Shown: piece after piece, positions 41,226 to 50,028 of the stretch | Layout of the letters: each line of letters begins with the position of its first letter | Position numbering within the stretch: the stretch's first letter is position 1 | Origin: Prochlorococcus sp. AG-436-C13 | GTDB lineage: Bacteria; Cyanobacteriota; Cyanobacteriia; PCC-6307; Cyanobiaceae | Length of the DNA stretch: 64,000 nt | Assembly: GCA_003212695.1 (NCBI GenBank) | Contig: QCPC01000001.1 | Span: 1 to 64,000 of the forward strand | Direction of reading: 5' to 3' | Program-made: the position numbers and the translations under genes | The notes under the pieces: model-generated | The model's input: the letters and a program-made list of their open reading frames with translations, nothing else | Told to the model about the DNA's origin: nothing | The model's database searches: none

Positions 41226-41474
41226 CTAAAAATTCTTTGTTTCTCTAACAACAAAGCTGCTCTTCGTAATAAGAGAAGATGCTTCTATTTCAAGTCCCTT
41301 GACACTAGAAATCTCCCCCTTAATACCTTCGAGTTTCAATTGCTCAATCATTGTCTGAATGACCTGAGACTCTACTAATTTCTCATCAATAGTGTCAGGT
41401 GTGATTTTCTCAAAAAATTTACCTGCTTTAGCTTTTACTACTTCAGAAGAATTCGTTATTCGAAGTAAAATCAT
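41226..41474 (-). CDS. Small soluble protein, unknown
   Basis: 82 residues, alpha/beta: MILLRITNSSEVVKAKAGKFF, then helix VESQVIQTMIEQLKLEG and strands EISSVKGLEIEASSLI and SSFVVRETKNF. The pattern suggests a small DUF-like domain of picocyanobacteria; no function known. ATG start. Confidence 0.7.
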   Translation of the reverse strand: MILLRITNSSEVVKAKAGKFFEKITPDTIDEKLVESQVIQTMIEQLKLEGIKGEISSVKGLEIEASSLITKSSFVVRETKNF

Positions 41475-41703
41475 TTTTAGGTATGATTGATTTATTAGGT
41501 TAATAGCTTAATCAATGTAGCAGTAATAAACTAAAACTTCTACATCTAAAAAAAGCGACCAGCTCAAACCATAAAACAAAAAACTTGTTCTACAAAAATC
41601 TTCTCTTCATTTCTTGTCGATCAAGGATAGACAAAAATTCGTACTTCCTTCTTGTTTCAAGCTATAGATTATAAACATGCTTTACTTTGACATAATTAAT
41701 AAA

Positions 41704-42168
41704 TTAAGAGTTCAACCAAAGAGCTAAAGCCTTGTTAGGGTTTGAAATTTCTTTAATAGAAGTATAAAAAAAGTTCTTCCACCCTGAACTTGGTAATCCA
41801 GCAAATATCATTAGGTTTAAGGGATATTCTTCTGAATCGCTACATCGGCGAAAATCGTCGCGAAACAAAAATATAGACTTCTCTAATGCCATGGCAACGC
41901 CAAGTTCAATCATCACGCCTTCATCCGGTGGTAGACCATTTACTATCGCAAAGATCGCATCTGCCTTCTTAATATCATTAAAATCAGCAACAGCTATTTT
42001 ATGAGCCCATCCTGTATCAAGTTCTTCCACCTGTGCATTACGACAAAATGGTTCCCAGACTTCTGCACCTAAGTCTTCAATAGCTTCTACAAATTCTGGC
42101 AAAAGATTATCTTTCCATTGTTTTGAAAAGCCATAAGGAGAAGCTAAATAAACAATCTTTTTAGTCAA
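41704..42168 (-). CDS. Nucleoside 2-deoxyribosyltransferase-like protein
   Basis: 154 residues. The motif KKIVYLASPYGFS at the start, and GLPPDEGVMIELGVAMALEK, are diagnostic of the nucleoside 2-deoxyribosyltransferase family; the acidic residue in DEGVMIELG is the candidate nucleophile region. The family moves deoxyribose between bases or acts as a hydrolase on modified nucleotides. Its ATG overlaps the upstream phosphoribosyltransferase stop (ATGA), so the two are translationally coupled. Confidence 0.9.
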   Translation of the reverse strand: MTKKIVYLASPYGFSKQWKDNLLPEFVEAIEDLGAEVWEPFCRNAQVEELDTGWAHKIAVADFNDIKKADAIFAIVNGLPPDEGVMIELGVAMALEKSIFLFRDDFRRCSDSEEYPLNLMIFAGLPSSGWKNFFYTSIKEISNPNKALALWLNS

Positions 42169-42560
42169 GATATTTTGCTCCTAGTTAAATTAAAAAGCAT
42201 TTTTTCTTGTTCTGCAAAAGCAGGATTTTCCCATGGGAAAACAAGCCATTCTTCAGCATCACAAATCTCTATTGCTTTCCACCATTTAACTTCAACCTTA
42301 CTTAACCAAACAAAAGCGGTAACGCCAGGAATATCCTTTACCTGCTTTAAAGTTTGACCTGTTTCATAAACATCATCAACAACTAAAGAATTAGGCTGTG
42401 GTTTATTTAGCAAGGGAATCCTCAGTGAATGACTAATAGCAACAGCCAAGCAAAGTCCTCCTCTAGGAAATCCATAGACACCAGAAAAATCTTTCTTGAC
42501 ACATAAGTCAGTAATAGTTTTTACGCAATGATTAAATTCATCCCAACTAAGTAACCTCAT
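42165..42560 (-). CDS. Phosphoribosyltransferase-fold protein
   Basis: 131 residues with the PRPP-binding loop LVVDDVYETGQTLK (about residues 62-75) of type I phosphoribosyltransferases, where two acidic residues bind ribose. GFPRGGLCLAVAISHSLRIP precedes it. Shorter than hypoxanthine or adenine phosphoribosyltransferases (about 170-180). It is coupled by a 4-bp overlap to the deoxyribosyltransferase-like gene, suggesting base or nucleoside salvage as a unit. Exact base unknown. Confidence 0.9.
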   Translation of the reverse strand: MRLLSWDEFNHCVKTITDLCVKKDFSGVYGFPRGGLCLAVAISHSLRIPLLNKPQPNSLVVDDVYETGQTLKQVKDIPGVTAFVWLSKVEVKWWKAIEICDAEEWLVFPWENPAFAEQEKMLFNLTRSKIS

Positions 42561-42864
42561 ATCATTAGTAGTTTAATGAGCCAAAAGAGAAAAGAATCAA
42601 AGAATAAACCACTCGTGTAATCCTAAAAATAAATGCAAAAAGATAAATTAAAGTTCTATCCATTTAAATCTAACCTCACTAGGTTGCCCCATGATTTCTA
42701 ATAATAGACTATCTTAGTTCAGCCTATGAAAACAAGCTCTAAGATTTCTTCAACAAAAAGAATGACTACTTGACGACTAGAAAAGTGGATAAACTAAAAA
42801 AACAATCAATCAATATACATATTTTTATCAGCAACTACATACTCCCTCAACTAACAAAAAATTC
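42561..42864. other. Spacer of about 300 bp
   Basis: AT-rich, with a short AACCT/AGGTT hairpin near 42670. A + strand ORF that starts at 42770 and runs into 43108 overlaps the better-supported minus-strand gene and has no coding character. Probably the promoter region of the phosphoribosyltransferase gene. Confidence 0.4.
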
Positions 42865-43068
42865 TTATACTTGCTTTTCAAAAAAACAAGCCGGTATTAC
42901 AGAAGGAATTGTTCTTGAATTCCAAATACATTCTAGTCTTGTTTCAGTACATTTACCCTTAGAGTCTCTTGAGACACATTGCAAAGACGATCCTTTTATT
43001 ATATCTGTACTTAGGCTACCTATTATAACCGCTATAGTTATTTGGACAAAGGTTAATGCCTTATTCAT
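42865..43068 (-). CDS. Small exported or anchored Cys-containing protein
   Basis: 67 residues: an N-terminal hydrophobic segment (ALTFVQITIAVIIGSLS), then a hydrophilic part with four cysteines (LQCVSRDSKGKCTETRLECIWN and IPACFFE), which would suit disulfides outside the cytoplasm. The opposite-strand frame here is open too but lacks such order. Not recognised. Confidence 0.6.
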   Translation of the reverse strand: MNKALTFVQITIAVIIGSLSTDIIKGSSLQCVSRDSKGKCTETRLECIWNSRTIPSVIPACFFEKQV

Positions 43069-43168
43069 ATTGATATATTTTCTAAAGTTTATACTAGTCC
43101 AAAACTAATTAAATTAAATTATATAATATCAATCTAAACTGCAGAAAAAACATCACTTCTAGCCCTAT

Positions 43169-44320
43169 TTATAGTTTTTGCCATAGATACCTTGAGGTTC
43201 CTTCTTCAGCCTTTACAGCAATACAGTTACTGGCAATGCTCCATAAGGCTTTATGAATAGGAGTAGGATTATAAAGGTATACCTTAGGAAACGCCCTCTT
43301 AATTGCTAATGTAGCTTTCTTTGCATGATAATGAGGAATACTAGGTGATATATGGTGAATTACATGGGTAGAGCCAATATGGTGATGTAAGAAATTTAAA
43401 AGTTTTCCATACGGACGATCAATAGAAAGAAAGGCTCCTCTCATAAAAGAAAAGTCATTTCCAGAGAGATGTGGCACATCTGTATCAGTATGGTGTAACC
43501 ACGTATAGACAACAAGCCAACAATTAACTACTAGCAAAGGGGCCATGTATATCGTCAAAACAGAGACGAGTCCAAATATCTTTGCCCAAATTAATATCAA
43601 AAATAAAACTACTACAATTCCACAATCCGACAACCACACTTTTTTTGACCAAATTGACGGCCACAACTTAGAAGAGAAAGGAAATCTCGGCCAAAAATGA
43701 TTTGACATACCGTATCTAGGGCCACCAGTCTTACCAAAGAGTAAATATGCAGGCCAACCTGCAAAAAGATGAGTGATAAGTTGAAAAATACCAAATTTTA
43801 TTCTCCCTAAAGCCTTGAAAGATTCAATCTCATTTTCACCGCCTGCTTGTTCATGTACACCATCACCTCCTATTACTAAGGGAACATGAGTCTCACCATC
43901 AGTTATATGATTTGTAAATCGATGGTGAACAGAGTGAGATCGCTGCCAGGAGAAATAAGGCACTAACAACATTGAATGTAAAACATAGCCAATAAATGTC
44001 TCAAGTTTGCGATTATCTGAAAATGCTCCATGACCACATTCATGCGCAAGCACCCAAAAGCCCATAGCAGTAGTACCAGAGACCAATGAGTATAAGACCC
44101 AAACTGGAAACATTCCCGGGCTCCTAGGAATAGAAAAACCTATAAAAACTACAATCACCTGAATGAACAGTGTCTGAAAAAGATAAGCAAGAGATGTAGC
44201 TGTTTGACGAGTAAAGCATCGTTCTGGAACGACTCTTACTATTTCAGGCATAGATGGGACATCAGTCAGGTCAACTTCTAATGCCTGTCCATTAAGGCCA
44301 GAGGGGCGTACGTTATTCAA
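43169..44320 (-). CDS. Delta-12-type fatty-acid desaturase (FAD2/DesA-like)
   Basis: 383 residues with histidine boxes HECGH, HSVHH and HVIHH and plant/eukaryote FAD2-like surroundings: FWVLAHECGHGAFSDN, SWQRSHSVHHRFTNH, and YLHH-type ending IGSTHVIHHISPSIPHYHA. The regular structure of bilayer-embedded di-iron desaturases is clear. The N-terminus (MNNVRPSGLNGQ) is hydrophilic. It differs from the other desaturase nearby. Probable role: introducing a second double bond into glycerolipid C18/C16 acyl chains; head-group and position specificity are inferred from the family only. Confidence 0.88.
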   Translation of the reverse strand: MNNVRPSGLNGQALEVDLTDVPSMPEIVRVVPERCFTRQTATSLAYLFQTLFIQVIVVFIGFSIPRSPGMFPVWVLYSLVSGTTAMGFWVLAHECGHGAFSDNRKLETFIGYVLHSMLLVPYFSWQRSHSVHHRFTNHITDGETHVPLVIGGDGVHEQAGGENEIESFKALGRIKFGIFQLITHLFAGWPAYLLFGKTGGPRYGMSNHFWPRFPFSSKLWPSIWSKKVWLSDCGIVVVLFLILIWAKIFGLVSVLTIYMAPLLVVNCWLVVYTWLHHTDTDVPHLSGNDFSFMRGAFLSIDRPYGKLLNFLHHHIGSTHVIHHISPSIPHYHAKKATLAIKRAFPKVYLYNPTPIHKALWSIASNCIAVKAEEGTSRYLWQKL

Positions 44321-44654
44321 ACTCTTAATCTTAGAAAAGAAAGGTTTTTCTTAATCTTACGAACTAACAAAGCAATATTTTTGAATACATTTAAAACAAC
44401 ATAGAAAAAAAATGAGAAATTGACATCTAGGTCTATCTACTGAAAATAACAAAAGCCAACTGGCAATGAGAACGCCCATAAAACATATAAAACACTAATC
44501 AAAAAAAATTATTAAAAGCCAAATAGCCTTTCAATAAACCTATACACTTCTTTTACAACTATTAATTAAGTCTCATAAAGAACTCTATAGCTAAGGGGTA
44601 TTTAGTAATTAATTAGACTATTTATATGTGTACACACAGCGAGGTGAGTGCGCA
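44321..44654. other. AT-rich spacer upstream of desaturase and small membrane gene
   Basis: Holds divergent promoters; GAGGTGAG at 44641-44648 is the ribosome-binding site for the next + strand gene. No other element recognised. Confidence 0.5.
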
Positions 44655-44864
44655 ATGAATATCAAAATCAAAGCCTTTATATATGTTTCTGCATGGATAG
44701 CAGCATGGATAGCATTTAGCTCAATAATCAACGCAGGTCTTCTTGAGGTTAATGTTTACTCTCCAGATGACAAAGGTATGCTCATTACATTCCTGTTCAC
44801 AGCTGTCATTTTTCTTGGTGGTGCTATTTCCTTATATAAAGAAATCTTCACTAGTGATTCCTAA
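44655..44864 (+). CDS. Two-span small membrane protein, unknown
   Basis: 69 residues starting at the ATG seven bases after GAGGTGAG, which decides the start over the ATG at 44628. Two spans (about 5-27 and 45-63: FIYVSAWIAAWIAFSSI; MLITFLFTAVIFLGGAISLY), short tail. Not recognised; likely thylakoid or cytoplasmic membrane. Confidence 0.65.
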   Translation: MNIKIKAFIYVSAWIAAWIAFSSIINAGLLEVNVYSPDDKGMLITFLFTAVIFLGGAISLYKEIFTSDS

Positions 44865-45575
44865 AATATCCGCTTCTATTCATTTTTCAACCAGCTTTAA
44901 ACCATACTCTTCTAAAGAATAGTAATAGATTGAACTTATGAAGTCCTTTTTTCAAGAGATCTAGTAAGACTCAATGGGTAATCCAGGCTATTTACAGAGT
45001 TAATCTAATATCTTACGGCTACCATCTAATGGCATTCAACAATCAATCCTGAAGTGAAGGAGTTGCATGCATTTGTCATCAAATGGTAATCCAGAGGCAA
45101 TATTTAAACATGACTCTGCTCTTAATGAAGAATTCTATTCCTTTTCATTGTATCCTTGAATTGCTACTGAGTATCCAAATATTCTTCAACAGGTTTGTCT
45201 GTCTCTATCTATACGTCGCTACATGTATTCATCAATGAACCTATTAGTTGTCAATCCTATACATTTTCTATCACTTGGCACAACTTGTGGGGAGCAATCC
45301 GAAAGGTTTGAACCTCTCAACCAAGAGAAAACAACCAAATTCAAACGCCTAATTAAATAGTAGCTGAAGAAAGCAAAAATTCTTATTAAACTAACGCACA
45401 GATTATAAGAATAAAATTTCAAAAAGCATTGCAAGACAATTTAAAAAATTAGCCCTTAACATAGCAGAGATGGCTCTAGGTAAAATTAAGTTTACGAAGA
45501 TAATGCCTCCAATATGAATCTACATCTTGATGAAAAAAAAATAGACCTTATAATAATGATGCAAAGCAAATATAG
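44865..45575. other. 711-bp stretch without a convincing gene
   Basis: Short ORFs exist on both strands (a + strand ORF of 41 codons at 45235-45360, a 71-codon minus-strand frame at 45219-45434, and a 30-codon + strand ORF near 45064) but none has supporting start signals or homology I recognise, and several overlap each other. A + frame from 45513 to 45656 also overlaps the next gene. This is the largest uncoded tract of the window; it could host small RNAs or decayed genes. Confidence 0.4.
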
Positions 45576-45743
45576 ATGGAACAACAAACTAGACGTCAGA
45601 GAAACTCAAGCAATCTCTTTAATCCTAATAGTCAAGGATTATCTACTTACGACTTGACGTATGTAACAGCAGGAAATAACAAAAAAAGGGTGGAAGAGCT
45701 ATTGAATGATAGCGTCATCTACAAAAAGAGAGACGCAGCCTAA
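45576..45743 (+). CDS. 55-residue basic protein, unknown
   Basis: MEQQTRRQRNSSNLFNPNSQ, then GLSTYDLTYVTAGNNKKRVEELLND and a basic C-terminus (YKKRDAA). Soluble. Its TAA overlaps the ATG of the next ORF (TAATG), indicating translational coupling. Not recognised. Confidence 0.6.
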   Translation: MEQQTRRQRNSSNLFNPNSQGLSTYDLTYVTAGNNKKRVEELLNDSVIYKKRDAA

Positions 45744-45940
45744 TGGTTTTCCCTCTCTTCAAATCGATGACAGAGCTTCTCTTGCCTGTTAAACAAGCAG
45801 AAAAAAGAAGGGTAGAGAAGGGCTTTGCAAATCAAGATGCTATGCATCGATATATAAAGCTCACAGAACAAATGAATAAAAGCATAAAAAGAAAGAATGC
45901 TAAAAGAATCTTTGATCAATCATTCAAAGAGTCCGCTTAA
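45743..45940 (+). CDS. 65-residue basic protein, unknown
   Basis: MVFPLFKSMTELLLPVKQAEKR, then a long basic helix (RVEKGFANQDAMHRYIKLTEQM, KSIKRKNAKRIFDQ). Probably helical and nucleic-acid compatible by charge, but no family recognised. One-base overlap with the preceding gene. Confidence 0.6.
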   Translation: MVFPLFKSMTELLLPVKQAEKRRVEKGFANQDAMHRYIKLTEQMNKSIKRKNAKRIFDQSFKESA

Positions 45941-46181
45941 CCTCCTTTAAAGAAAGAAGTCTAAAAAATAGAATCAAGAAGACAAGCTAGACATCGGGAA
46001 TACTCTTGCTTTCATTCACCTCCCACCCATTAACTTATGGTATATTTGTACTATAAGGAGATTTGTAAATTCTTCTGCCTGCTTTATTCGAAGTAAGGTG
46101 TAGAAATACTCATCCCCTAAATGCATTTGAAAGCATTTGCTCTGTTTCATTAATCCAAAGTTTTTCTCAGAGGACTTAATT

Positions 46182-46427
46182 ATGATGCCAGATGGATGGT
46201 TAATTGAACCAAATAATAAATGGTTGCTTTTTTTCCATAAAGATACCTTGCCTATAAAAAGCATTACTAGAATTTATATAGATAAATGGGAAGTATCTTC
46301 TACTGGTACTCCTCTTCGATTCATCAATCGCAGAAAGGTTGAATTAGAACCTGCTTTAGAAACTTGGAATGAATTAATCAATAATGGTTGGCTGATTGTA
46401 AAACAGCAGCTTGACCAAACTGCATAA
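46182..46427 (+). CDS. DUF1651 family protein
   Basis: 81 residues from twin ATGs: MMPDGWLIEPNNKWLLFFHKD, then TLPIKSITRIYIDKW and a C-terminal helix (ALETWNELINNGWLIVKQQL). The W-L-I-E-P-N and LPI-K-S elements fit DUF1651, a family largely restricted to Prochlorococcus and marine Synechococcus, of unknown function. The frame is open another 45 nt upstream, without family character. Confidence 0.8.
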   Translation: MMPDGWLIEPNNKWLLFFHKDTLPIKSITRIYIDKWEVSSTGTPLRFINRRKVELEPALETWNELINNGWLIVKQQLDQTA

Positions 46428-46760
46428 AATATCCGATTAAATCTAGCCTTCCCATTCAAAGCAAGAAAAGTATGGACCTGTAAAAAAACGAGTTATATGT
46501 GCAAGCATATTTATACGGGGTATAAATAACTAGTAACAACAATGCCAAAAGCATTTGCAAGCAAATAATTGAAATTTGCTTGAAAAAATGAGAGGTTATG
46601 GCTATATATGGCTCTGCATGAATTGCTGTTGAATGGTATGCAAAATCTAATTTGTTTAATAATCCTAAAACAGCAGAAAAACAATCTAATTGCTATAAGC
46701 GAAAAAGTTAACGCATACTATAAATCTTTTCTTGGTATCTAATTACCCAATTTGAATCTA
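46428..46760. other. 333-bp spacer without a gene
   Basis: Short frames only (longest about 15 codons with ATG). No hairpin of note. It lies between two convergent genes, so it should be mostly untranslated 3' sequence. Confidence 0.4.
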
Positions 46761-47240
46761 CTAGAAATCCAATGCAACTTCTATAGCAGCTATTAATTCT
46801 TCATTGGCAGGCTCAATATTTGGTTGAAATCTTGCAATTACAACTCCATCTTTACCAACTAAGAATTTTTCGAAATTCCAACTAACATCTCCTTTTGGAT
46901 CAACCTTATTTAGTGTTGTATAAGGCTCAGTTGTATCTCCTTTTGCATGCACCTTGTTAAATATTTCAAACTTAGCTCCGAAGTTTAGTGAACAAAACTC
47001 TTTAATTTCTTCTACTTTGCCTGGTTCTTGTCCCCCAAAGTCGTTACATGGAAAGCCTAAGATTAAAAGGCCCTTCTCCTTATATTTATCTTGAAGTTCT
47101 TGTAGGCCTGAATATTGAGGGGTGTTTCCACAACGGCTAGCAACATTAACTATTAAAAGTACTTTTCCTGAATAATCTCCAAGTTTCTTCTTCTCACCAC
47201 TGGAGGTTTCAACTATAGTGTCTTTTACGTTTACCAACAT
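46761..47240 (-). CDS. Glutathione peroxidase-like peroxidase
   Basis: 159 residues. The peroxidatic cysteine is C37 (VASRCGNTPQY, Cys in place of selenocysteine), the conserved Gln in GFPCNDFGGQEPG, and the Trp and Asn in SWNFEKFLV, giving the full tetrad. Such non-seleno enzymes in bacteria usually use thioredoxin to reduce lipid hydroperoxides. ATG start; stands alone. Confidence 0.93.
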   Translation of the reverse strand: MLVNVKDTIVETSSGEKKKLGDYSGKVLLIVNVASRCGNTPQYSGLQELQDKYKEKGLLILGFPCNDFGGQEPGKVEEIKEFCSLNFGAKFEIFNKVHAKGDTTEPYTTLNKVDPKGDVSWNFEKFLVGKDGVVIARFQPNIEPANEELIAAIEVALDF

Positions 47241-47376
47241 AATCTAAGAATTTCTCTATAGAAGATAGTAGCAATTCTAATGATTTACGAGGTAGGGATA
47301 TTGCTACTGTTAATTCTATAACTATGTTCCTTCAAATAAACCTCATAAAATAGCTTCAAAAAACTAAGTAAAATAA

Positions 47377-47541
47377 TTAATAAAGCGTTACTTTTACTTT
47401 AGAAGAAAGCTTCTTAGACCTTAAAGCAAATAAAAGAGGTAGGGCAATCACTGTTGAAGCCGAAATTAATAACACAATATTTATAGTAGAAGAACTTACT
47501 CCCAACTCTGAGGAGGCTAAGGCAAATAAAACTTGTAACAT
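47377..47541 (-). CDS. 54-residue membrane protein, unknown
   Basis: MLQVLFALASSELGVSSSTI, then a span (NIVLLISASTVIALPLLFAL) and a basic tail (RSKKLSSKVKVTLY). Signal-anchor-like beginning. Size class of small photosynthetic subunits, no match recognised. It lies about 135 bp upstream of glutathione peroxidase on the same strand. Confidence 0.55.
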   Translation of the reverse strand: MLQVLFALASSELGVSSSTINIVLLISASTVIALPLLFALRSKKLSSKVKVTLY

Positions 47542-47699
47542 TTAGAATAATTCCTAGTGATAATTTCAATATATATAAAATTCAAACAATAGAAAAGTTA
47601 ATAATTAACCTAGAACTGAATTCATTTATACATTAACAAGCATCATCAGTCAAGGCAGGGTATGGAGTTAGGATATGATTGTCTTTTATATATTAAATA

Positions 47700-48311
47700 A
47701 TGGAGAACCTTGTAGATAACAATAGCTCATCAGATCATTATGAGAAAAATATCGATGAAACTTCTAAGAATAAAGAGTTGGAAAAGAAAAAAGAAACCGC
47801 TTCTGCTGCAACATCAGTTGAACTAACTGTATCTAAAAAAGAAGATAAAGAGAATAATACTAAGAAAAAAGAAGAAAAGAATTTAGTATTAAATTCAAAT
47901 ATAGAAGGACAATTCCAGAGTAAAGTAAATACAGAAACAATATTTCAGGCAATTGAAGATGGCTTCCCTAAAGTAAGCAAATCTTCTTCAGAGTATGCAT
48001 TTCCCCATCCTAGATATTGGATTGGCCCGCGTTATATGGCTATTTGGTCTATTCCAATTTTTGCTATTACGAAAACGAGAGAGCTTTTAAAAGCATCTAA
48101 CCCTATAAGACCTTATAGCGAATCAAATTATTCAGTTAAAAAGTATGAAACCATACATACATCAACACAAGAAGCTCTTTCCAACTCAGGATCTATGCGA
48201 TTCTTTGGTGCAAGGTTTCTAACAATATGGGTTTTACCTCTAGCTTTTACAGGGACAGTTATGGAATTTCTTTTCATAAGCCCTATGACTGGAGTAAAGC
48301 CATTTGGATAG
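47700..48311 (+). CDS. Lys/Glu-rich protein with C-terminal membrane part, unknown
   Basis: 203 residues. The first 65 are low-complexity and charged (Lys, Glu, Ser, Asn), followed by FPHPRYWIGPRYMAIWSIPIFA and a closing hydrophobic region (RFLTIWVLPLAFTGTVMEFLF). The two hydrophobic parts each contain a P-R/A-R-x-A/F-L-x-I-W pattern, suggesting an internal repeat (RYMAIWSIP and RFLTIWVLP). Not recognised. Confidence 0.65.
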   Translation: MENLVDNNSSSDHYEKNIDETSKNKELEKKKETASAATSVELTVSKKEDKENNTKKKEEKNLVLNSNIEGQFQSKVNTETIFQAIEDGFPKVSKSSSEYAFPHPRYWIGPRYMAIWSIPIFAITKTRELLKASNPIRPYSESNYSVKKYETIHTSTQEALSNSGSMRFFGARFLTIWVLPLAFTGTVMEFLFISPMTGVKPFG

Positions 48312-48424
48312 CTTAAAGAGTTAATTATACTATCCTAAGATCATTGTATAAACATTTTAAATACAAACACAACCAATAGCAAAAGATAATTATATATTAA
48401 AATTCAATTGAGAGAATACACAAT

Positions 48425-48559
48425 TTATTTATCTTCTAGATTTCTCTTTACGCCTCTATAAAAAGCAACAATAAAAAAAATCCCTATAGACAAATAAACC
48501 AATCTTTCAATTAGAAGTGTTAAAGGGTTACCTAAAAGTTCAGAAGCAGAATCCATCAT
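48425..48559 (-). CDS. 44-residue single-span protein, unknown
   Basis: Twin Met start, MMDSASELLGNPLTLLIERL, span VYLSIGIFFIVAFYRG, then KRNLEDK. Same layout as the 47-residue protein next to pcb at 16.3 kb (short N-terminus, one span, R-G-x-x-x-x-L-E-D tail), so the two might be related. Not recognised. Confidence 0.55.
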   Translation of the reverse strand: MMDSASELLGNPLTLLIERLVYLSIGIFFIVAFYRGVKRNLEDK

Positions 48560-48923
48560 TTAGCCTTTTTATTTTAAACCTTAGCACCAGGAGTTCTTAA
48601 TTGAGTTGCATATAGAACTCTCAATAGGGTTTTCATCTAAAGGTTATTACTAGTTAATGCAAAAGAAAAAGGGAAAATGCAATTGATATCATAATCGAAT
48701 TAACTCCTATCTCAGAGATATTAAAGAAAAAATTGGTAATGTAGTTCTAATTAAAGAGTAGCAATAATAAACAATAGTCGCCTAAATTTTATACTTGTTT
48801 TATATCATTGATTTATTAACACAAAAGCAACATTTCGTTAACGTTCAAAGTACTTTAGTTAAAAAGTAATGAAAAATTATTCATATTAGCTATTTATAAT
48901 TAATTACATCCGTTATAAAACAA
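48560..48923. other. 364-bp spacer without a gene
   Basis: AT-rich, only very short frames. It contains the promoters of two divergent genes; no hairpin or repeat stands out. Confidence 0.4.
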
Positions 48924-49325
48924 GTGCGCGTAATTCCTCGGCCAAGAATCTCAAGTAAAGAACTAGATCAAGCGATAGAGAAAGCTAATTTATCTTCAAG
49001 TGACTATGAGCTAATTGAATACATAAGATATAAAGGCATATTTTCGCAACCAAGCTTAGTTAAGGAGTTAAGAATAAAATCAAAGCCTCCTATTTTATCT
49101 AGGCTATGTGAGATATCCAGAAAAATCGGAGAGCATATTCCAAATCACTTTGAAGAGATTCGCAAATGGTCAGAATTAATCAGTGAAAATGGAGTTCGTT
49201 GGGATGGGGACTTGATTTGCAGTACTGCTAGGAATATTGAAGGAGATCCTTTGACTCCAGAAGCAGGAACCGTAGCATTCGAGATTCTTGTAGTGCACAA
49301 GGAATTTTTTACAGGGCTCAGTTAA
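48924..49325 (+). CDS. Conserved cyanobacterial protein, unknown
   Basis: 133 residues, GTG start (MRVIPRPRISSKELDQAIEK). Helical with a winged-helix look: YELIEYIRYKGIFSQPSLVKELRIKSKPPILSRLCEI could be a helix-turn-helix, followed by HIPNHFEEIRKWSELISENGVRWDGDLICS. I recognise it as a widely conserved cyanobacterial hypothetical. DNA binding is a guess. Confidence 0.75.
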   Translation: MRVIPRPRISSKELDQAIEKANLSSSDYELIEYIRYKGIFSQPSLVKELRIKSKPPILSRLCEISRKIGEHIPNHFEEIRKWSELISENGVRWDGDLICSTARNIEGDPLTPEAGTVAFEILVVHKEFFTGLS

Positions 49326-49371
49326 TAATCCAAAGTTAAATTCATAACAAACAAAAGATGATGGTCATCGC

Positions 49372-49668
49372 TCATGAGGATTTCTTCAAAAACTGGTAAA
49401 TCTTTTTTTTAGCACTAAGAATAAGTATTTGATTTTCCCCCTGTAAAGAGACACCGATTTGATTTTTAACTACTTCAACATTGATAAGTCCTACTCCACA
49501 TGTCTCTAGGAATAGTACTGGTAGAGTCTCTTTCTTTGCAGCCATATGTTGCAAATCAATTGCTTGTAAAATTGCTTTAGAAGCCTTATCTTCCCCTAGC
49601 TGTTCGCAAAAATCATTCCACAGAGAATTGACTGGTTTATATTCAGATAAATCAAGTGTATTAAGCAT
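49372..49668 (-). CDS. Small soluble protein, unknown
   Basis: 98 residues: helical N-terminus (NSLWNDFCEQLGEDKASKAILQAIDLQHMAAKKE) and beta-rich end (LPVLFLETCGVGLINVEVVKN, IGVSLQGENQILILSAKK). No family recognised. ATG start. Confidence 0.65.
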   Translation of the reverse strand: MLNTLDLSEYKPVNSLWNDFCEQLGEDKASKAILQAIDLQHMAAKKETLPVLFLETCGVGLINVEVVKNQIGVSLQGENQILILSAKKKIYQFLKKSS

Positions 49669-49725
49669 AATAGAATTATCCTAGAAGTAATAACAAATAA
49701 ATATCTTATCAGAATCAAATAATAT

Positions 49726-49881
49726 TTATTGCTTGTCTAATTCGGTCCTTTTGAATAAATTCGAATCATAATGAGTTCTAAGATCCTCAAACATTTCATC
49801 TAATATCATTTCTTGAGCATAATCAACTTTTTTTAGATGTTCCTTGGCGACCTTGGCTTCTTCGTTAGTCGGCAATTTCAT
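49726..49881 (-). CDS. 51-residue helical protein, unknown
   Basis: MKLPTNEEAKVAKEHLKKVD, then YAQEMILDEMFEDLRTHYDS and a basic tail. One long amphipathic helix pair, acidic overall. The ATG start and coding bias support it; function unknown. Confidence 0.6.
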   Translation of the reverse strand: MKLPTNEEAKVAKEHLKKVDYAQEMILDEMFEDLRTHYDSNLFKRTELDKQ

Positions 49882-50028
49882 AATCCAATATGAATATTAA
49901 TATTCTCAATTGTTCGAAACCTGTTGTCAATAGATAAGTAAAAAATATCTTATAATTCTTAGCTTCGAGAAAACGGTTTAATATTGAATCTTATTTAATA
50001 TAACTATTAATAGCATTACTATAAATAG

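Noticed and set aside
42770-43108. 112-codon + strand ORF
   Set aside because: It overlaps the better-supported minus-strand Cys-containing protein and lacks coding character; a shadow frame.
45280-45345. tRNA-like stretch with GGTTTGAACCTC
   Set aside because: It lacks an acceptor stem, anticodon arm and the conserved T-loop GTTCGA; no cloverleaf can be drawn.
45219-45434. 71-codon minus-strand ORF
   Set aside because: No recognisable motif, competes with a + strand frame over the same bases, and no ribosome-binding site was found.
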